Notes under the pieces: generated by a model | The model's database searches: none | Told to the model about the DNA's origin: nothing | Seen by the model: the letters and a program-made list of their open reading frames with translations, nothing else | Position numbers and translations under genes: made by a program | Shown: in pieces, positions 18,809-30,063 of the stretch | Position numbering within the stretch: position 1 is the first letter of the stretch | How the letters are laid out: each line of letters opens with the position of its first letter | Origin: an uncultured bacterium | Lineage (GTDB): Bacteria; Edwardsbacteria; AC1; EtOH8 | Length of the DNA stretch: 64,000 bases | Assembly: GCA_937863685.1 (NCBI GenBank) | Contig: CALMGM010000005.1 | Location: forward strand, 496,001-560,000 | Direction: 5' to 3'

Positions 18809-20758
18809 CTATGTTGTCAATGGCTTTTTAAGAAATATTTTAAGTTTACTTCTTAACATCAGTTCGGACATCAGGAAGAGCCCGGTCAGGAGCAGCAGGA
18901 TATTGTTCAATTCCCTCTTTCCGGTGGGCGTTTTGGGCGAGGATATCTGTCTGCTCCACCGGTTATTTTTAATGATCTTGGCCAGTTCAGCTTCATCCAG
19001 CGGTCTTAGGTCGGATTCGCCGGGCGGGATATTCACCGCCAGAGGACGGATACCGGTGGTCCTTGATGCCGAATATAATCCGGCCTTCTCCAGGGGCCAT
19101 TGGGCTTGGCCCCGCTGGTCCGGAATGCCGGATATCCTTTTGCCGTCCGGGCCGGTCAGGCCAGCTATGGTGGCGTCGGTCAGAAAATGGCCGGTCAAAA
19201 AGCCGGAATCGACGGATCTTACCAGCCCCCGGCAGGTCTGGTTCAGCAGGGCCAGAAAGGCCGGATGGAAACCGATATCGGTCATGCCGGGCTCGGTTCC
19301 GAACAGCCAGATACCAGCCTTGCCCGATCCTTGATCGATCATCGCCAAACCCGGGAATTTGCGGTCGATGGTGAGCAAAGCAGGATGCTTGGTCCGCACC
19401 CGCCAGTATTTGTATATCGAGATGTGCCTCAGGTCCCGGGAGTTGATGTCCTGAAAATATTCCTCCGACCCAAGATCCAGGGCCTTCGGCAGTAAATCAT
19501 CCGACATTCCGTTTATCTGAAGCTCCGGCGATAAATTTGATAACAGATTATTGTAATCATTGATCACCGCTTTTTCCGGCGGGATGATCAATAACCCCGC
19601 TCCGTTATTCGCTGCTTCAAGGAGGCCGCTGTTGAGACCGGTTAGCGAGCGCCCCGCCACGACGATCAGATCCGAAGTGGTGATGTCCTCAGAAGCGGGC
19701 CGGCTTTGGATCTTCAGTTTATACCCTGCCGCAGATAATGCTATAAAGGCCTGTTTCAAAATATCACTGGCCTCGGTTATCAGCAGGGCATTTATGCTGT
19801 CGTTGGTATTGGGAGGAAGGTAGTGCCTGTCATCCAGCGGCATATCATCCGGCGAGCATTCCAGAAAGCTTTGCCCCCGGCCATCCCAGCCCAGGCCGGC
19901 CGAGAAATTTCCGTCGGAATCAGGTTTGATCCGGGCTTGATAGGCGATCCGGCCGTCCTTGACCAGGCTCAGGTTTTGCTCCAGATCCGGCGCGGTCTTC
20001 CCTTGGATGATCAGTCTTTTCTTAAGAGAGTAGAATCTCACCCTGCGCCATTCCAGGTTTTTGCCCGGCCCGGCCCGCCCGGCCGGCACCAGGCTTAAAA
20101 CGGCCGCTGATTTTAAGGCCGGCAGCGGTTCCGCATTATCGCCAAAACAGTTCTTCCCAAAATCGGAAAATACCGATATTGATGCCCCGGACTGCCCGGC
20201 ATTGGATAGAAGAATATCGGCCTTTAGGACAGCCCCGGCCAGATCGGTCCCCAGATCGGTCTGTTCGATGGATACTATCTTCCTGGCCGCTTCGGCCGGA
20301 TCCGCCTGGCTGCATAATATTTTGTTCCCCTGTGAGCCGCATACCACCGCCACCCGGCTGCCGGGGCTTAAGGTGGAGCATAGATTTAATGCCGCGGATC
20401 GGGCCTGCGATAAATTGCTGCTGTCGCCTTCGATCGCCGACATGCTGGCCGAGTTGTCGATGATCAGGGCCAGGGCCATCTCGGGCGGCGCCATCCAGGA
20501 CGGCAGGTCGGCCTTCACTGACGGCCCGGCCATCAGCATTACCAGCAGCAGCAGGATCATCGTCCGAACCGCCAGCAGCAGCCATTCCTGCAGCCGGCTT
20601 CTTTTCCAGGTTTTGGTGTGGGTGGACTTTAGTAGCAAAATGCTGGAAAAGGGGATCACTTTGGCCCGGTGATGGCGAAAGAGATGGATCACCAGCGGCA
20701 GGGCGGCCAAAGGCAGGAAGAACAATGCGGCGGGATTTTGGAAGGAGATAAGATTCAT
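18809..20758 (-). CDS. BatA/vWA domain membrane protein
   Basis: N-terminal FQNPAALFFLPLAALPLVIHLFRHH; vWA LALIIDNSASMSA. Confidence 0.85.
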   Translation of the reverse strand: MNLISFQNPAALFFLPLAALPLVIHLFRHHRAKVIPFSSILLLKSTHTKTWKRSRLQEWLLLAVRTMILLLLVMLMAGPSVKADLPSWMAPPEMALALIIDNSASMSAIEGDSSNLSQARSAALNLCSTLSPGSRVAVVCGSQGNKILCSQADPAEAARKIVSIEQTDLGTDLAGAVLKADILLSNAGQSGASISVFSDFGKNCFGDNAEPLPALKSAAVLSLVPAGRAGPGKNLEWRRVRFYSLKKRLIIQGKTAPDLEQNLSLVKDGRIAYQARIKPDSDGNFSAGLGWDGRGQSFLECSPDDMPLDDRHYLPPNTNDSINALLITEASDILKQAFIALSAAGYKLKIQSRPASEDITTSDLIVVAGRSLTGLNSGLLEAANNGAGLLIIPPEKAVINDYNNLLSNLSPELQINGMSDDLLPKALDLGSEEYFQDINSRDLRHISIYKYWRVRTKHPALLTIDRKFPGLAMIDQGSGKAGIWLFGTEPGMTDIGFHPAFLALLNQTCRGLVRSVDSGFLTGHFLTDATIAGLTGPDGKRISGIPDQRGQAQWPLEKAGLYSASRTTGIRPLAVNIPPGESDLRPLDEAELAKIIKNNRWSRQISSPKTPTGKRELNNILLLLTGLFLMSELMLRSKLKIFLKKPLTT

Positions 20759-20774
20759 ATCAGTCCGGCATATA

Positions 20775-21572
20775 TCAGCATTCCCGGATCTTTCCGCTCC
20801 AGAAGTGGTCCAGCGGACCGAAGCCGTGGCCGATGCCGACCGAATTTTTGATGCAGCCGGTGACGTATTTCTTGGCCTCGGCGATGGCCGGCTCCATCTT
20901 CATCCCGCAGGCCAGGCAGGCAGTGATGGCCGCCGAATAGGTGCAGCCGGTGCCGTGGGTGTTGGAAGTATCAATCCTTTCGTTCTCATAGATTCGGAAG
21001 GTCTTACCGTCGAAGTAAAGATCGGTGGCCCTGCCCGGCAGATGCCCGCCCTTGATCAGCACGGCCCTGGGGCCCAGCATCGAGATCTTCAGGGCGGCTT
21101 CCTTCATCTGGTCCAGGTTCTCGATCTTCTTCATCTTGGACAGCCTCACTGCCTCGTCGATGTTGGGCGTCAGCAGATTGGCTAGCGGCAGCAGGCAGGT
21201 GATAAGCGCCTCCTCGGCCTCGGCCTTCAGCAGGGCGTGCCCGCCCTTGGCCACCATCACCGGATCCACCACCAGCGGCGATATCTTGTATTTTTTGATC
21301 TCGTGGGACACCTGTTCGATTATCTGGCTGTTGTACAGCATGCCGGTCTTGGCCGCCTGGCAGCCGATGTCCTTCATCAGCACGAACAACTGCTTGGCGA
21401 TGAACTTGGGGGTTTGCTCGGCCACTCCGAAGACGCCCTGGGTGTTCTGTGCGGTCAGGGCGGTGATGACGTTGATGCCGTAGACCCCGAAGGCGGCGAA
21501 GGTTTTGAGGTCGGCCTGGATGCCGGCCCCGCTGCCGGAATCGGAACCGGCGATGGTGAGAGCCACTTTCAT
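20775..21572 (-). CDS. thiD: Hydroxymethylpyrimidine/phosphomethylpyrimidine kinase
   Basis: [50 protein letters not shown]. Confidence 0.95.
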   Translation of the reverse strand: MKVALTIAGSDSGSGAGIQADLKTFAAFGVYGINVITALTAQNTQGVFGVAEQTPKFIAKQLFVLMKDIGCQAAKTGMLYNSQIIEQVSHEIKKYKISPLVVDPVMVAKGGHALLKAEAEEALITCLLPLANLLTPNIDEAVRLSKMKKIENLDQMKEAALKISMLGPRAVLIKGGHLPGRATDLYFDGKTFRIYENERIDTSNTHGTGCTYSAAITACLACGMKMEPAIAEAKKYVTGCIKNSVGIGHGFGPLDHFWSGKIREC

Positions 21573-22369
21573 TTTTTATTGAGACCTTTCAATTCGGGAA
21601 TTTTATTGAGAATGTCATTGAAGCCGTGGGCGATGTGTTCCGCCTGGTGGGCGTCGCTGCCCAGGGTCAGCCGGGTGCCGCCCATCTTGAGATACTCCAT
21701 CACCGCCGGCAGGTCGGGATAGCTTTCCTGCGGGTCGTGCCGCAGGCCCGAGGTGTTGATCTCCACCATCAGGTCGCGCTGCACCGCCCGTTCCAGGATC
21801 TTTTTTATGGGCTTTTGATATTTCTGCCAGGACATGGCGCCGTAATGCTTGAAGCCGTACTTCTTGCATAGGTCCAGGTGCCCCAGACAGTCGAACAGCC
21901 GGCTGTCCACCAGCCTCAGTACCTCCTGAAAATATGCCGTATAGGCCGGCTCCTCTTCCATGCGGTCGTAGAATTTTTTGGCCAGCTCCGGCCAGGAGAC
22001 ATCGTCGATCCCCACCATGTGCACCGAGCCCATCACGAAATCGAATTTGTAGGAGTTGATGAATCTCTCTATTTCATCGCGGTACTGCGGCTGGTAGGTG
22101 ATCTCCACCCCCTTGTAGATCTTGAGGTGCTTCCCGGCCATCACCCGGCAGTCGGCCAGGCTGGATCCGATGGCCTTGTCGTTGTAGACCCCGTAACCCT
22201 GGTCAGTGGGATCGAAATCCACGTGCTCGGTGAAGACCAGCGCCTTAAGGCCCAGCTCCATAGCCCGGCGGCAGGCCGCGGCCGGCTCCATTTTGGAGTC
22301 GCAGGAATGCCTGGTATGCAGGTGGGTGTCTATGGCGCCGATCTGGTATTTTAGTATTTCGGGATTCAT
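21569..22369 (-). CDS. PHP-domain histidinol-phosphatase family protein
   Basis: [41 protein letters not shown]. Confidence 0.88.
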   Translation of the reverse strand: MNPEILKYQIGAIDTHLHTRHSCDSKMEPAAACRRAMELGLKALVFTEHVDFDPTDQGYGVYNDKAIGSSLADCRVMAGKHLKIYKGVEITYQPQYRDEIERFINSYKFDFVMGSVHMVGIDDVSWPELAKKFYDRMEEEPAYTAYFQEVLRLVDSRLFDCLGHLDLCKKYGFKHYGAMSWQKYQKPIKKILERAVQRDLMVEINTSGLRHDPQESYPDLPAVMEYLKMGGTRLTLGSDAHQAEHIAHGFNDILNKIPELKGLNKK

Positions 22370-22373
22370 TTAA

Positions 22374-23072
22374 TTACTTTTCGTAATACCCCTGATTAAT
22401 TTTATAGTCTTCTATATAGATTCTTAATTTAAATACTACATCCATTTGATTTCTTAAATCGTCTTCCTTCTTTGTTAGTATATTTTTAAGATTATCTGCA
22501 AAGCTTTTATCATCTGGCATTATAAATGTCACAATATCTCGAATATTTTCAAGTGATTCATGTGTTAAATATTTTATAAATAGATCTGTTTTATTTTTCA
22601 ACAAATATTCGTATATGGGACCAAACGCTTCCGATATATAACCGTCAGAAAAACCGTTGTACAATCTAATATATTTCCAGGCAGTTTCATCTTCATAAAC
22701 GGCCACGTTCTTTTTTAACACATTTAATATTTCGAATAATCGGTAATTATTATCAAGACTCCAGAATCCATCTTTTGTTTTGGGTAAATATTTATATAGC
22801 TGTTCTGACCAATGTTTTTTATCGGGATGTATATTGTATAAAATAATAATTACATCTATTTTTGTACTTTCTGGTAAATTCTTTTTATCCAGATATTTCC
22901 TTATTCTAGAAATATCGTTTTCTTTTTTCGTTTTCATAAGGTTGTGAAAAGCCTCGCTCTGTTTAGCGCTGTTTGTCGGCACAGTTAAATCCTTAAGCCC
23001 TTTCCCAACGTCCGCCAATGCAAAGGGAACCATAAAACTTAACAGACAAATTACAATTATGGCCTTTTTCAT
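22374..23072 (-). CDS. Hypothetical secreted protein (AT-rich gene)
   Basis: Signal peptide MKKAIIVICLLSFMVPFALA; no recognised domain. Confidence 0.6.
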   Translation of the reverse strand: MKKAIIVICLLSFMVPFALADVGKGLKDLTVPTNSAKQSEAFHNLMKTKKENDISRIRKYLDKKNLPESTKIDVIIILYNIHPDKKHWSEQLYKYLPKTKDGFWSLDNNYRLFEILNVLKKNVAVYEDETAWKYIRLYNGFSDGYISEAFGPIYEYLLKNKTDLFIKYLTHESLENIRDIVTFIMPDDKSFADNLKNILTKKEDDLRNQMDVVFKLRIYIEDYKINQGYYEK

Positions 23073-23096
23073 ATTGGTAATCCTTTAATTATTTGA

Positions 23097-23879
23097 TCAA
23101 ACCTTAAGCCCGGCGGCGGTCATGTCCTCGTCGCTGACGGCCTTCATCCCCAGCCACAGGTACGAGGCGGCCATCAGATAGTACAGGATGAAGAAATACG
23201 GAAAATCTATCCCGCTCAGGCTCAGCAGGGCGTCAAGTACAATCCCCAGCGACAGCGCCCTGATGGACAGTTTGTAGATATCGCCGAAGGGCATGTTCAT
23301 CCGCATGATGGCTTTGAAATTCATGCCCAGCCCGGCAATGAACAGCGCGCTGAGCAGCTTCCCGGCCAGGTAGGTGATCATCCAGAAGGCCGCCATGAAA
23401 AAGCCCAGCATCCCCCGGTTCGCCAGGGCGGCCAGAATTTCTTTCTTATCCACTTTCAGGTCGCCATAATCCTTGAACGGCATAACCCGTTTCTGCCCCT
23501 CGCCGCCGCTAAGCACCAACCGGTCAGCATACAGCAAAATGCCCCGGGGGAAGCCGGCCAGCAGGCTGTCGTTGAAATCGCTTTTGGCTCCCAGCACCAG
23601 GATGAAATCGCCCTCCTTGGGGTAGACCGCAGTGGTCTCCGGGCTGGTGGTGAACACTCCCCTGGCCAGCGAGAAATCCGGGGCCTGGCCGGTCAACCAA
23701 CCGGCCAGATCGTCGGCGTCGCTGTTGAAGGTCTTCCAGGGCCGGATGAAACTGATGGAGCCGAACACCAGGCATAAGAAAAGCAGGTAGCCCAGGGTCC
23801 GCAAAAACCCCTGCTGGCGGAAAAAGCCGTAGGCCTTGAAATTGGTAAGACTATTGATCAGCTCTCGAAATAATTGCAT
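23097..23879 (-). CDS. DUF1189-like membrane protein
   Basis: FFRQQGFLRTLGYLLFLCLVFGSISF and C-terminal TM segments. Confidence 0.65.
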   Translation of the reverse strand: MQLFRELINSLTNFKAYGFFRQQGFLRTLGYLLFLCLVFGSISFIRPWKTFNSDADDLAGWLTGQAPDFSLARGVFTTSPETTAVYPKEGDFILVLGAKSDFNDSLLAGFPRGILLYADRLVLSGGEGQKRVMPFKDYGDLKVDKKEILAALANRGMLGFFMAAFWMITYLAGKLLSALFIAGLGMNFKAIMRMNMPFGDIYKLSIRALSLGIVLDALLSLSGIDFPYFFILYYLMAASYLWLGMKAVSDEDMTAAGLKV

Positions 23880-23881
23880 GA

Positions 23882-24745
23882 TTATTCTATAATTTTAAGT
23901 TGCTCGTCAATTTTATTAATAATAACCGGATAATTTATAACCTTTTTTCTTAAATCGAGCAGTGTAGCTCTAGCATCCTTCACTTTACGGGCATTTTTGT
24001 AGCAGTTAACGATTGACCCTACCTTAAACGGGGCAAACTCAAAATCCGGATATTTTTCAATAAGATCAACGTATTGCATTGCGGCCAACACATGATCATG
24101 TGTTTGCCAAGAATTATAATTTATCCATTTCATATATGCAGTGGGGGCATAGATACTATGGGGATATTTTTTAAATACATCCAATAATAATTTTAAGTTT
24201 TTTGCCTCTTGTTTTTTACCATGATTTTTTAACATCGCCTTTTTATATAATTTAAAGGCACCTTTTTCTGATACGGGTGGTTCACTTATTTTTATTAATA
24301 TCTTTTCGCTATATTGCTGCATTTGCTTGCCATCAATGGTTTTAAATCTTATGCCGAATTTTATTTTATATTCATCAGCCGGCATAAATTCTTTCATTTT
24401 CCGTGAACTAAAATAGGCACCTGTGATATCCTCATAACCCACGGAAGCTTCCCCTGCTTTTAGTGTCTGTAAATCACCATCAGTTATAACAGTATTACAA
24501 TTTATTATTTCATTCTTTGAATTTTCAATTGTCCACAATCCCCCTTCAGAAAACATGAATGTGTCTTCTACAACACCTGTGTTTTTAATATTAGTTTTTA
24601 ATAGAACAGGCTCGCCAATAATATAATTATTTGATTTCTTTACATTGGTTCCCGTTAATTCCCACGGTTCGGCAAATAATACAGTGCTACTAAAAACCAT
24701 AAACGATAGAAAAAAGAAAAGACAGGCGCTGATTTTTGTTCTCAT
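23882..24745 (-). CDS. Hypothetical secreted protein (AT-rich gene)
   Basis: Signal peptide; Ig-like N-terminus; TPR-like C-terminus. Confidence 0.6.
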   Translation of the reverse strand: MRTKISACLFFFLSFMVFSSTVLFAEPWELTGTNVKKSNNYIIGEPVLLKTNIKNTGVVEDTFMFSEGGLWTIENSKNEIINCNTVITDGDLQTLKAGEASVGYEDITGAYFSSRKMKEFMPADEYKIKFGIRFKTIDGKQMQQYSEKILIKISEPPVSEKGAFKLYKKAMLKNHGKKQEAKNLKLLLDVFKKYPHSIYAPTAYMKWINYNSWQTHDHVLAAMQYVDLIEKYPDFEFAPFKVGSIVNCYKNARKVKDARATLLDLRKKVINYPVIINKIDEQLKIIE

Positions 24746-24807
24746 TAGTTAACTCCTAAATGAAGGCTTATTCTATCAGAAAACCTTATGTTTGGCAATT
24801 GAGATAA

Positions 24808-25629
24808 TTATTCCTTGACCGCCTTGATGGAGAACATCAGCGGGATGGCATTCTTCCGGTCCTTCATTCTCCAGTATCCGTCCCTGCCCTTCTTCATATC
24901 CTTATAATAATTCCAGACGGTGAAGGGGTATTCCTCCATCTTCACAATCCGCAGGCCGTTGCTGACCAGGGCGTTTATCACCTCGCTCAGGGGATAGGGC
25001 CACTCGTAGGACTTGTGGATGAAATCCGACTTCCGGTCGGCGTAGCTGCCATGGCATATCTCCACTATGGGCTTTTTGCCCGGGAAGTAGGGATAGGAGA
25101 CCTTCTGGTATTCCTCATCGAACAGGATCATGAAGGGATGGAACTCGGAGATGAAGAATGTGCCGCCTTTTTTCAGGAAGCTTGATATCACCTTGCCCCA
25201 CTTGTCCAGATCGTGCAGCCAGCACAGCACACCATAGGAGGTAAACACTATGTCGAATTTTTTATTGAGTTTCTTGGGCAGGTCATAAACGTCGGCATTG
25301 ATAAATTTGGCATCCAGGCCCAAGCGAGCGTTCAGATCTTTGGCCAAAGCAATGGCCTTGGGCGAAAAATCCACTCCGGTAACACTGGCGCCCAGCCGGG
25401 CCCAGGATAAGGTGTCCAGCCCAAAGTGGCACTGCAGGTGCAACAGGCTTTTGCCTTTCACCTTGCCCAGCGCTTTCTTTTCGATACCATACAACGCCTT
25501 TTTACCCTTAAGGAATCCCTTAACATCGTATTCCCGGGTCTTGTAATTCATCTCGGCCCAGTTGTTCCAAAGCTCCCGGTTGTTGGCATAGCAGCCGGCT
25601 ACCCTGATCTTCTTTTCTTTCAGCGGCAT
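24808..25629 (-). CDS. Class I SAM methyltransferase
   Basis: SLLHLQCHFGLDTLSWARLGASVTGVDFSPKAI. Confidence 0.88.
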   Translation of the reverse strand: MPLKEKKIRVAGCYANNRELWNNWAEMNYKTREYDVKGFLKGKKALYGIEKKALGKVKGKSLLHLQCHFGLDTLSWARLGASVTGVDFSPKAIALAKDLNARLGLDAKFINADVYDLPKKLNKKFDIVFTSYGVLCWLHDLDKWGKVISSFLKKGGTFFISEFHPFMILFDEEYQKVSYPYFPGKKPIVEICHGSYADRKSDFIHKSYEWPYPLSEVINALVSNGLRIVKMEEYPFTVWNYYKDMKKGRDGYWRMKDRKNAIPLMFSIKAVKE

Positions 25630-26933
25630 AATTCGGCGATCCTTTTACGATAAAGTCTTTTGGGCTCTTTCCCCTGCAGTTTTTTGAACAATAAAAGAGC
25701 CTGACGGCGGTCCTCTTCCCGTCCTGCTGTCCGGTAAAGTTGATAGTAAAGTTCCGCCCGGCAATGATCGTCTTTCTCTCCGGTCAACAATTTGGAGTAT
25801 CCTTCGGCCTGGCTCTTCTCGTCTCCCGATGATTTTATTTTAAGCAGCCGGCAGTTGAAGGCCACATCATCGCGGCCCGATCTGCCGGCGATATCCAAAG
25901 CTTCTCCGGCGGTCTTGGCGCACAGACCGCTCCTGCCGGTCAGCAGGTACAGCTCAGCCAGCAGGGCCAGGTATTCGCACAGGTGGTATTCCACCTGCAA
26001 TTCCGAGGCCGTGGCCACCGCCTCCTTCAGGTATCTTTCAGCCAGGGGAAATTCCTTCTCCTGGATCAGGATATCGGCGGCATTGTCCAGCGCGCTGCAC
26101 TTTCCCAGCCGGTCGCCCAGGTTGCCCATGATAGTTATCTTGTTGTTCTGGCATTCCAGCGCCCTGCGATTATCCTCCAGCGAATGATATAACGCCCCCA
26201 GATTTCCGTAGATCATCCCCAGGACCCTTTTATCTCCGACACCCTTGCAGATATCCATGGCCTGCTGATAACAGTCCAAGGCCCGGGTCAGTTCGTTCTG
26301 GCTCCAGTGGATCGTCCCTATATTGCACAATGTAATGGCCACGTTTCGGCGGTGGCCTATCCTCCTGGTCAGATCCAGGGCCTGTTGATAGAACTCAAAG
26401 GCCTTGCCGTTGTCGGCCAGGTCCGCATGAACGCTGCCCAGGTTTCCCAGCGCCCGGCTTACATTGAGGATATCCCCGGCCCGGTTTGCCATTTCGCGCT
26501 GCATCTCGTAAAGCTCCTGAGCCTCCTGGTGGTTCCCCTGCTTCCATTGGATGGTGCCCATCTTGCCCTTGACATGGGACATGTCCGCCAGGCTGCCCGT
26601 TCCTTCGAACCTTTCATAGGCGCTGTTCAGATACTGCATGGCTTCCGTAAAATTCCCCTTGGCCTGCAGGATGTCCCCCAGCCCGGTCTCGGCCCTGGCG
26701 ATGCGGTCATCCCGCCCACCCTTCCGGGCCCAGGACAGGTTCAACCGATAGGATTCCTCGGCCCCTTCCCAATTGCCGGTCACATAGAGCAGTTCCGCCT
26801 TGATCAGGTTGATCTCCCAGGGGTAATATTCCCGGCATTCCCCTGGCCCCAGTTCCAGCCATAACAAGCGGGGATCATAACGATGGTCTTTTTTCGAAGC
26901 TTTTCCAGTCATCTTTAAGGAAGACCCTTTCAT
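25620..26933 (-). CDS. Tetratricopeptide repeat protein
   Basis: Repeated TPR units, e.g. ALGNLGSVHADLADNGKAFEFYQQALDLTRRIG. Confidence 0.85.
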   Translation of the reverse strand: MKGSSLKMTGKASKKDHRYDPRLLWLELGPGECREYYPWEINLIKAELLYVTGNWEGAEESYRLNLSWARKGGRDDRIARAETGLGDILQAKGNFTEAMQYLNSAYERFEGTGSLADMSHVKGKMGTIQWKQGNHQEAQELYEMQREMANRAGDILNVSRALGNLGSVHADLADNGKAFEFYQQALDLTRRIGHRRNVAITLCNIGTIHWSQNELTRALDCYQQAMDICKGVGDKRVLGMIYGNLGALYHSLEDNRRALECQNNKITIMGNLGDRLGKCSALDNAADILIQEKEFPLAERYLKEAVATASELQVEYHLCEYLALLAELYLLTGRSGLCAKTAGEALDIAGRSGRDDVAFNCRLLKIKSSGDEKSQAEGYSKLLTGEKDDHCRAELYYQLYRTAGREEDRRQALLLFKKLQGKEPKRLYRKRIAELCR

Positions 26934-28681
26934 TGGCCCTTCAGCATTTCCAAAATGCGGGGATCCTCGGTCAAACCGTTCTTTACCGCCTGGTGATAAT
27001 ATTCCAGGGCCCTCTGCCTATCCCCGGCCGAATAATAAAGAAAAGAAAGATGGTACAGATTCTTGCTGTCATTGGGTGAGATTTGGTGGGCCTGTAAAAG
27101 ATATCTCTCAGCTTTGGCCCAGTCGCCCTTCTTGAGATACAGGTATCCCAAGTTATCCGCCGCTTCGGCCTTGTCCGTTCCAATTTCGACCGCCTTCAGA
27201 AATTCGGACTCGGCCAGGTCGGGCCGTCCGGCATTAAGATAGACCAATCCCAGGGTGTTGTGCATCCCGGCATTGCCGGGTTCCCTGTTCAAGAGATCGA
27301 GGGCCAGCTTCTCGGCCTTCCGGTACTCCCCCTTTTGCAGATACAGCAGGCAGAGGTCGTTATAGGCGGTGTAATGTTTGGAATTGAGTCCGAAGGCGAC
27401 GATGAACTCCTTTTCGGCCAGATCCGCCTTTCCCCGGTTGGCATAACTGCGCCCTAAAATGGTATGGGCCACGTAGGAATGGGGCGATACCTCGGTGGTC
27501 TTTTTCCAGTGGGCCAAACCGTTCCGGAAACTGCGGCTGTATGACAGATTGATCCCGATAAAGAATATAAAAACCAAGATAATGGTAAGGCGTGACAAAT
27601 AAGTCGGGAATCTTCCCAACTTGGCTGGATCCAGTTGCATCAGCATGACGGTAAAGCCCATCAGCGGCAAATACAGCCGGTGTTCGGCAAAGTTGGCGTA
27701 GGTGGTGTTGCCTAAAAACGTGGGAGCCAGAAATAACAGGAACCAGCCGATGCCGAACAAAAACAGCTTTTTGCTTTTTATCTTCAGCCAGGATATCAGG
27801 GCCAGCAACACGACCAGCCCGGCTATTCCGTAAGCCACCGGCAGGTCGGCCGGGATGGGGTCCCCGGAAAGGTTTATGGGCAGGAATATCTTGCCGATAT
27901 AACTTAAGAATCCGATCAGGCTTTCCCCAAAGGTGTTCATTCTGGCATCGGTCAGGCCGGAAGATCCCCTCAGGGCCGAGGTCCTTAGCAGCAGATAGGC
28001 GCCAACTGTCGTTATCCAGCCCACCATCGAAAGAAAGATCCCTTTATCGAACAGCTTTTCACCCTTCTCCCTGTACAGTAATGAATACAAGATAAGCAAT
28101 ACCGGCAGCAAAACGGCCGTCTCCTTGGTCAGCAGGGCCAGGAAGAAGGAAATGATGTGCAGCAGACCCCATAGAATGCTCCCTCCCCGCCGGTAATTTA
28201 GAAAACAGAGAAATGACAACAGAACAAAAACCGCCAGCAGGGAATCGTTGCGGCCCGGGATCCAGGCCACCGCCTGGATCAGCACCGGATGGATGGTGAA
28301 AAACAACGCAGCGGCAAGTGCTGCCGTTTTATCCGTTTTTATCGTTTTAAGGAACAAATACAGCAGACAACAGGCCAGCAGATGGATCAGAACATTTCCC
28401 AGATGAAATATGAACGGCCGGGTGCCGCCGACCAAAGTATCGGTCATGAACGACAGGGTCAGCGCCGGCCGGTAGTAGATGCCCCGGTTCCCCCATACCA
28501 CATCAGTGGCGAAGGCCTTCAAGATATTGGCCGGGTCCTTCAGAAAATGGGCCTTCTCCACCAGCAGCTCCACGTCGTCGTGGCTGCTGAAATCAAAGAG
28601 CAGCGTCTGGCCGTAGATTGCTATGACCAGCAGAGCGATCAGCAAGTAAGGGGAAAAAGGATGTTTAAATATTTTTTTCAT
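26930..28681 (-). CDS. Polytopic membrane protein with C-terminal TPRs (PMT-like N-terminus)
   Basis: Multi-TM with WIPGRNDSLLAVFVLLSFL; five or more C-terminal TPRs. Confidence 0.8.
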   Translation of the reverse strand: MKKIFKHPFSPYLLIALLVIAIYGQTLLFDFSSHDDVELLVEKAHFLKDPANILKAFATDVVWGNRGIYYRPALTLSFMTDTLVGGTRPFIFHLGNVLIHLLACCLLYLFLKTIKTDKTAALAAALFFTIHPVLIQAVAWIPGRNDSLLAVFVLLSFLCFLNYRRGGSILWGLLHIISFFLALLTKETAVLLPVLLILYSLLYREKGEKLFDKGIFLSMVGWITTVGAYLLLRTSALRGSSGLTDARMNTFGESLIGFLSYIGKIFLPINLSGDPIPADLPVAYGIAGLVVLLALISWLKIKSKKLFLFGIGWFLLFLAPTFLGNTTYANFAEHRLYLPLMGFTVMLMQLDPAKLGRFPTYLSRLTIILVFIFFIGINLSYSRSFRNGLAHWKKTTEVSPHSYVAHTILGRSYANRGKADLAEKEFIVAFGLNSKHYTAYNDLCLLYLQKGEYRKAEKLALDLLNREPGNAGMHNTLGLVYLNAGRPDLAESEFLKAVEIGTDKAEAADNLGYLYLKKGDWAKAERYLLQAHQISPNDSKNLYHLSFLYYSAGDRQRALEYYHQAVKNGLTEDPRILEMLKGQ

Positions 28682-28694
28682 GGGTATTGATATT

Positions 28695-30041
28695 TTACGA
28701 GCGGATTAAATTCAGCAGTTCGCCGGACTTGTCATTCAGAAGGGCCTGAGAGTTGGCCTCCACGTTAAGCCTCAGCAGCGGCTCGGTGTTGGATGGCCGG
28801 ATGTTGGCCCACCAGTCCTTGTAGGAGACGGTCAGCCCGTCCAGATGGTCCAGCTCGGCCCCCTTGTTCCGGTAGATGCTCTCCAGCTCGGCCAGCTTGG
28901 CCGGGATGTCCTCCACCTGGCTGTTGGTCTCGTTGATCCGATGATAGGGGTCGATCTCGGCCACCAGCTCCGACAGCGGCTTGCCCTCCTCGGAGATCAG
29001 CTGCCAGCACACCAGAAAAGCTATCAGCCCGGAGTCGGCGAACCAGAAATCGCGGAAGTAAAAATGCCCGGAGTGCTCGCCGCCGAAGATGGCGTTCTCC
29101 TGACGCATCAGCGGCTTGATCAGGGCGTGGCCCACCCGGCTGCGGATGGATTTGCCGCCGGCCCTGGCCACCGTCTCCGGCACGCAGCGGGAACAGATGG
29201 CGTTGTACAGCACGGTGGAGCCGGGCTTCTTTTTAAGCAGCATCTTGGCCACCAATCCGGCGATGTCCGACCCGCCCAAAGCCCGCCCCTTTTCGTCTAT
29301 CAGGAACATCCGGTCGGCGTCGCCGTCGAAGGCCGCGCCGAAATCGCACTTCTCGGCAATGACCTTGGCCTGCAGGGCAGCGATGTTCTCCGGCTCAATG
29401 GGGCTGGCCGGATGGTTGGGGAAACTGCCGTCCAGCTCGAAGAACAACGGGATCAGCTCGCCCGGCAGTTTGGCGAACAGCGGGGGCACGGTCTGCCCGG
29501 CCATGCCGTTGCCGGCGTCCACCGCTATCCTGTAGGGCTTGATCTTGTTGGCATCTATGAAAGTCAGGCAATAATTAATATAAGCTTCGTTGATATCCTT
29601 TTTGGCGATAGAACCTTTACCGGCGCTGTCTTTCAGCTGGCCCTGGTTGATAAGGTCCCGCATCTGGTTCAAACCATCGTCGCCGGAAAGCGGGATGGCG
29701 TCCTTCTGGCAGATCTTCAGGCCGTTATATTCCTTGGGATTGTGGCTGGCGGTGATCATCACCCCGGCCTCATATCCGTATTTGCCCACCGCAAAGTAAA
29801 GCCCGTCGGTGGAGACCCTCCCCAGGTCCACCACATTGGCCCCCTGCATGGTGATGCCCTCGGCCAGGGCCGCAAAGACGACATCGGAGGAAGTGCGCAT
29901 ATCGCGCCCCACCGCCACTTCCTGGCATCCCAGATGATCCACCAAGGCCCGGCCTATCTCCCGGGCCTGGTTTTCATCCCACTCGGTGGGGAATATACCG
30001 CGGATATCGTAGGCCTTGAAAATTTTCTGATTGACCGCCAT
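28695..30041 (-). CDS. Phosphomannomutase/phosphoglucomutase
   Basis: FKAYDIRGIFPTE; MITASHNPKEYNGLKIC; AAFDGDADRMFLID; GEHSGHFYFRDFW. Confidence 0.94.
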   Translation of the reverse strand: MAVNQKIFKAYDIRGIFPTEWDENQAREIGRALVDHLGCQEVAVGRDMRTSSDVVFAALAEGITMQGANVVDLGRVSTDGLYFAVGKYGYEAGVMITASHNPKEYNGLKICQKDAIPLSGDDGLNQMRDLINQGQLKDSAGKGSIAKKDINEAYINYCLTFIDANKIKPYRIAVDAGNGMAGQTVPPLFAKLPGELIPLFFELDGSFPNHPASPIEPENIAALQAKVIAEKCDFGAAFDGDADRMFLIDEKGRALGGSDIAGLVAKMLLKKKPGSTVLYNAICSRCVPETVARAGGKSIRSRVGHALIKPLMRQENAIFGGEHSGHFYFRDFWFADSGLIAFLVCWQLISEEGKPLSELVAEIDPYHRINETNSQVEDIPAKLAELESIYRNKGAELDHLDGLTVSYKDWWANIRPSNTEPLLRLNVEANSQALLNDKSGELLNLIRS

Positions 30042-30063
30042 AGTAAGCTCCTTGTTGTATTTT

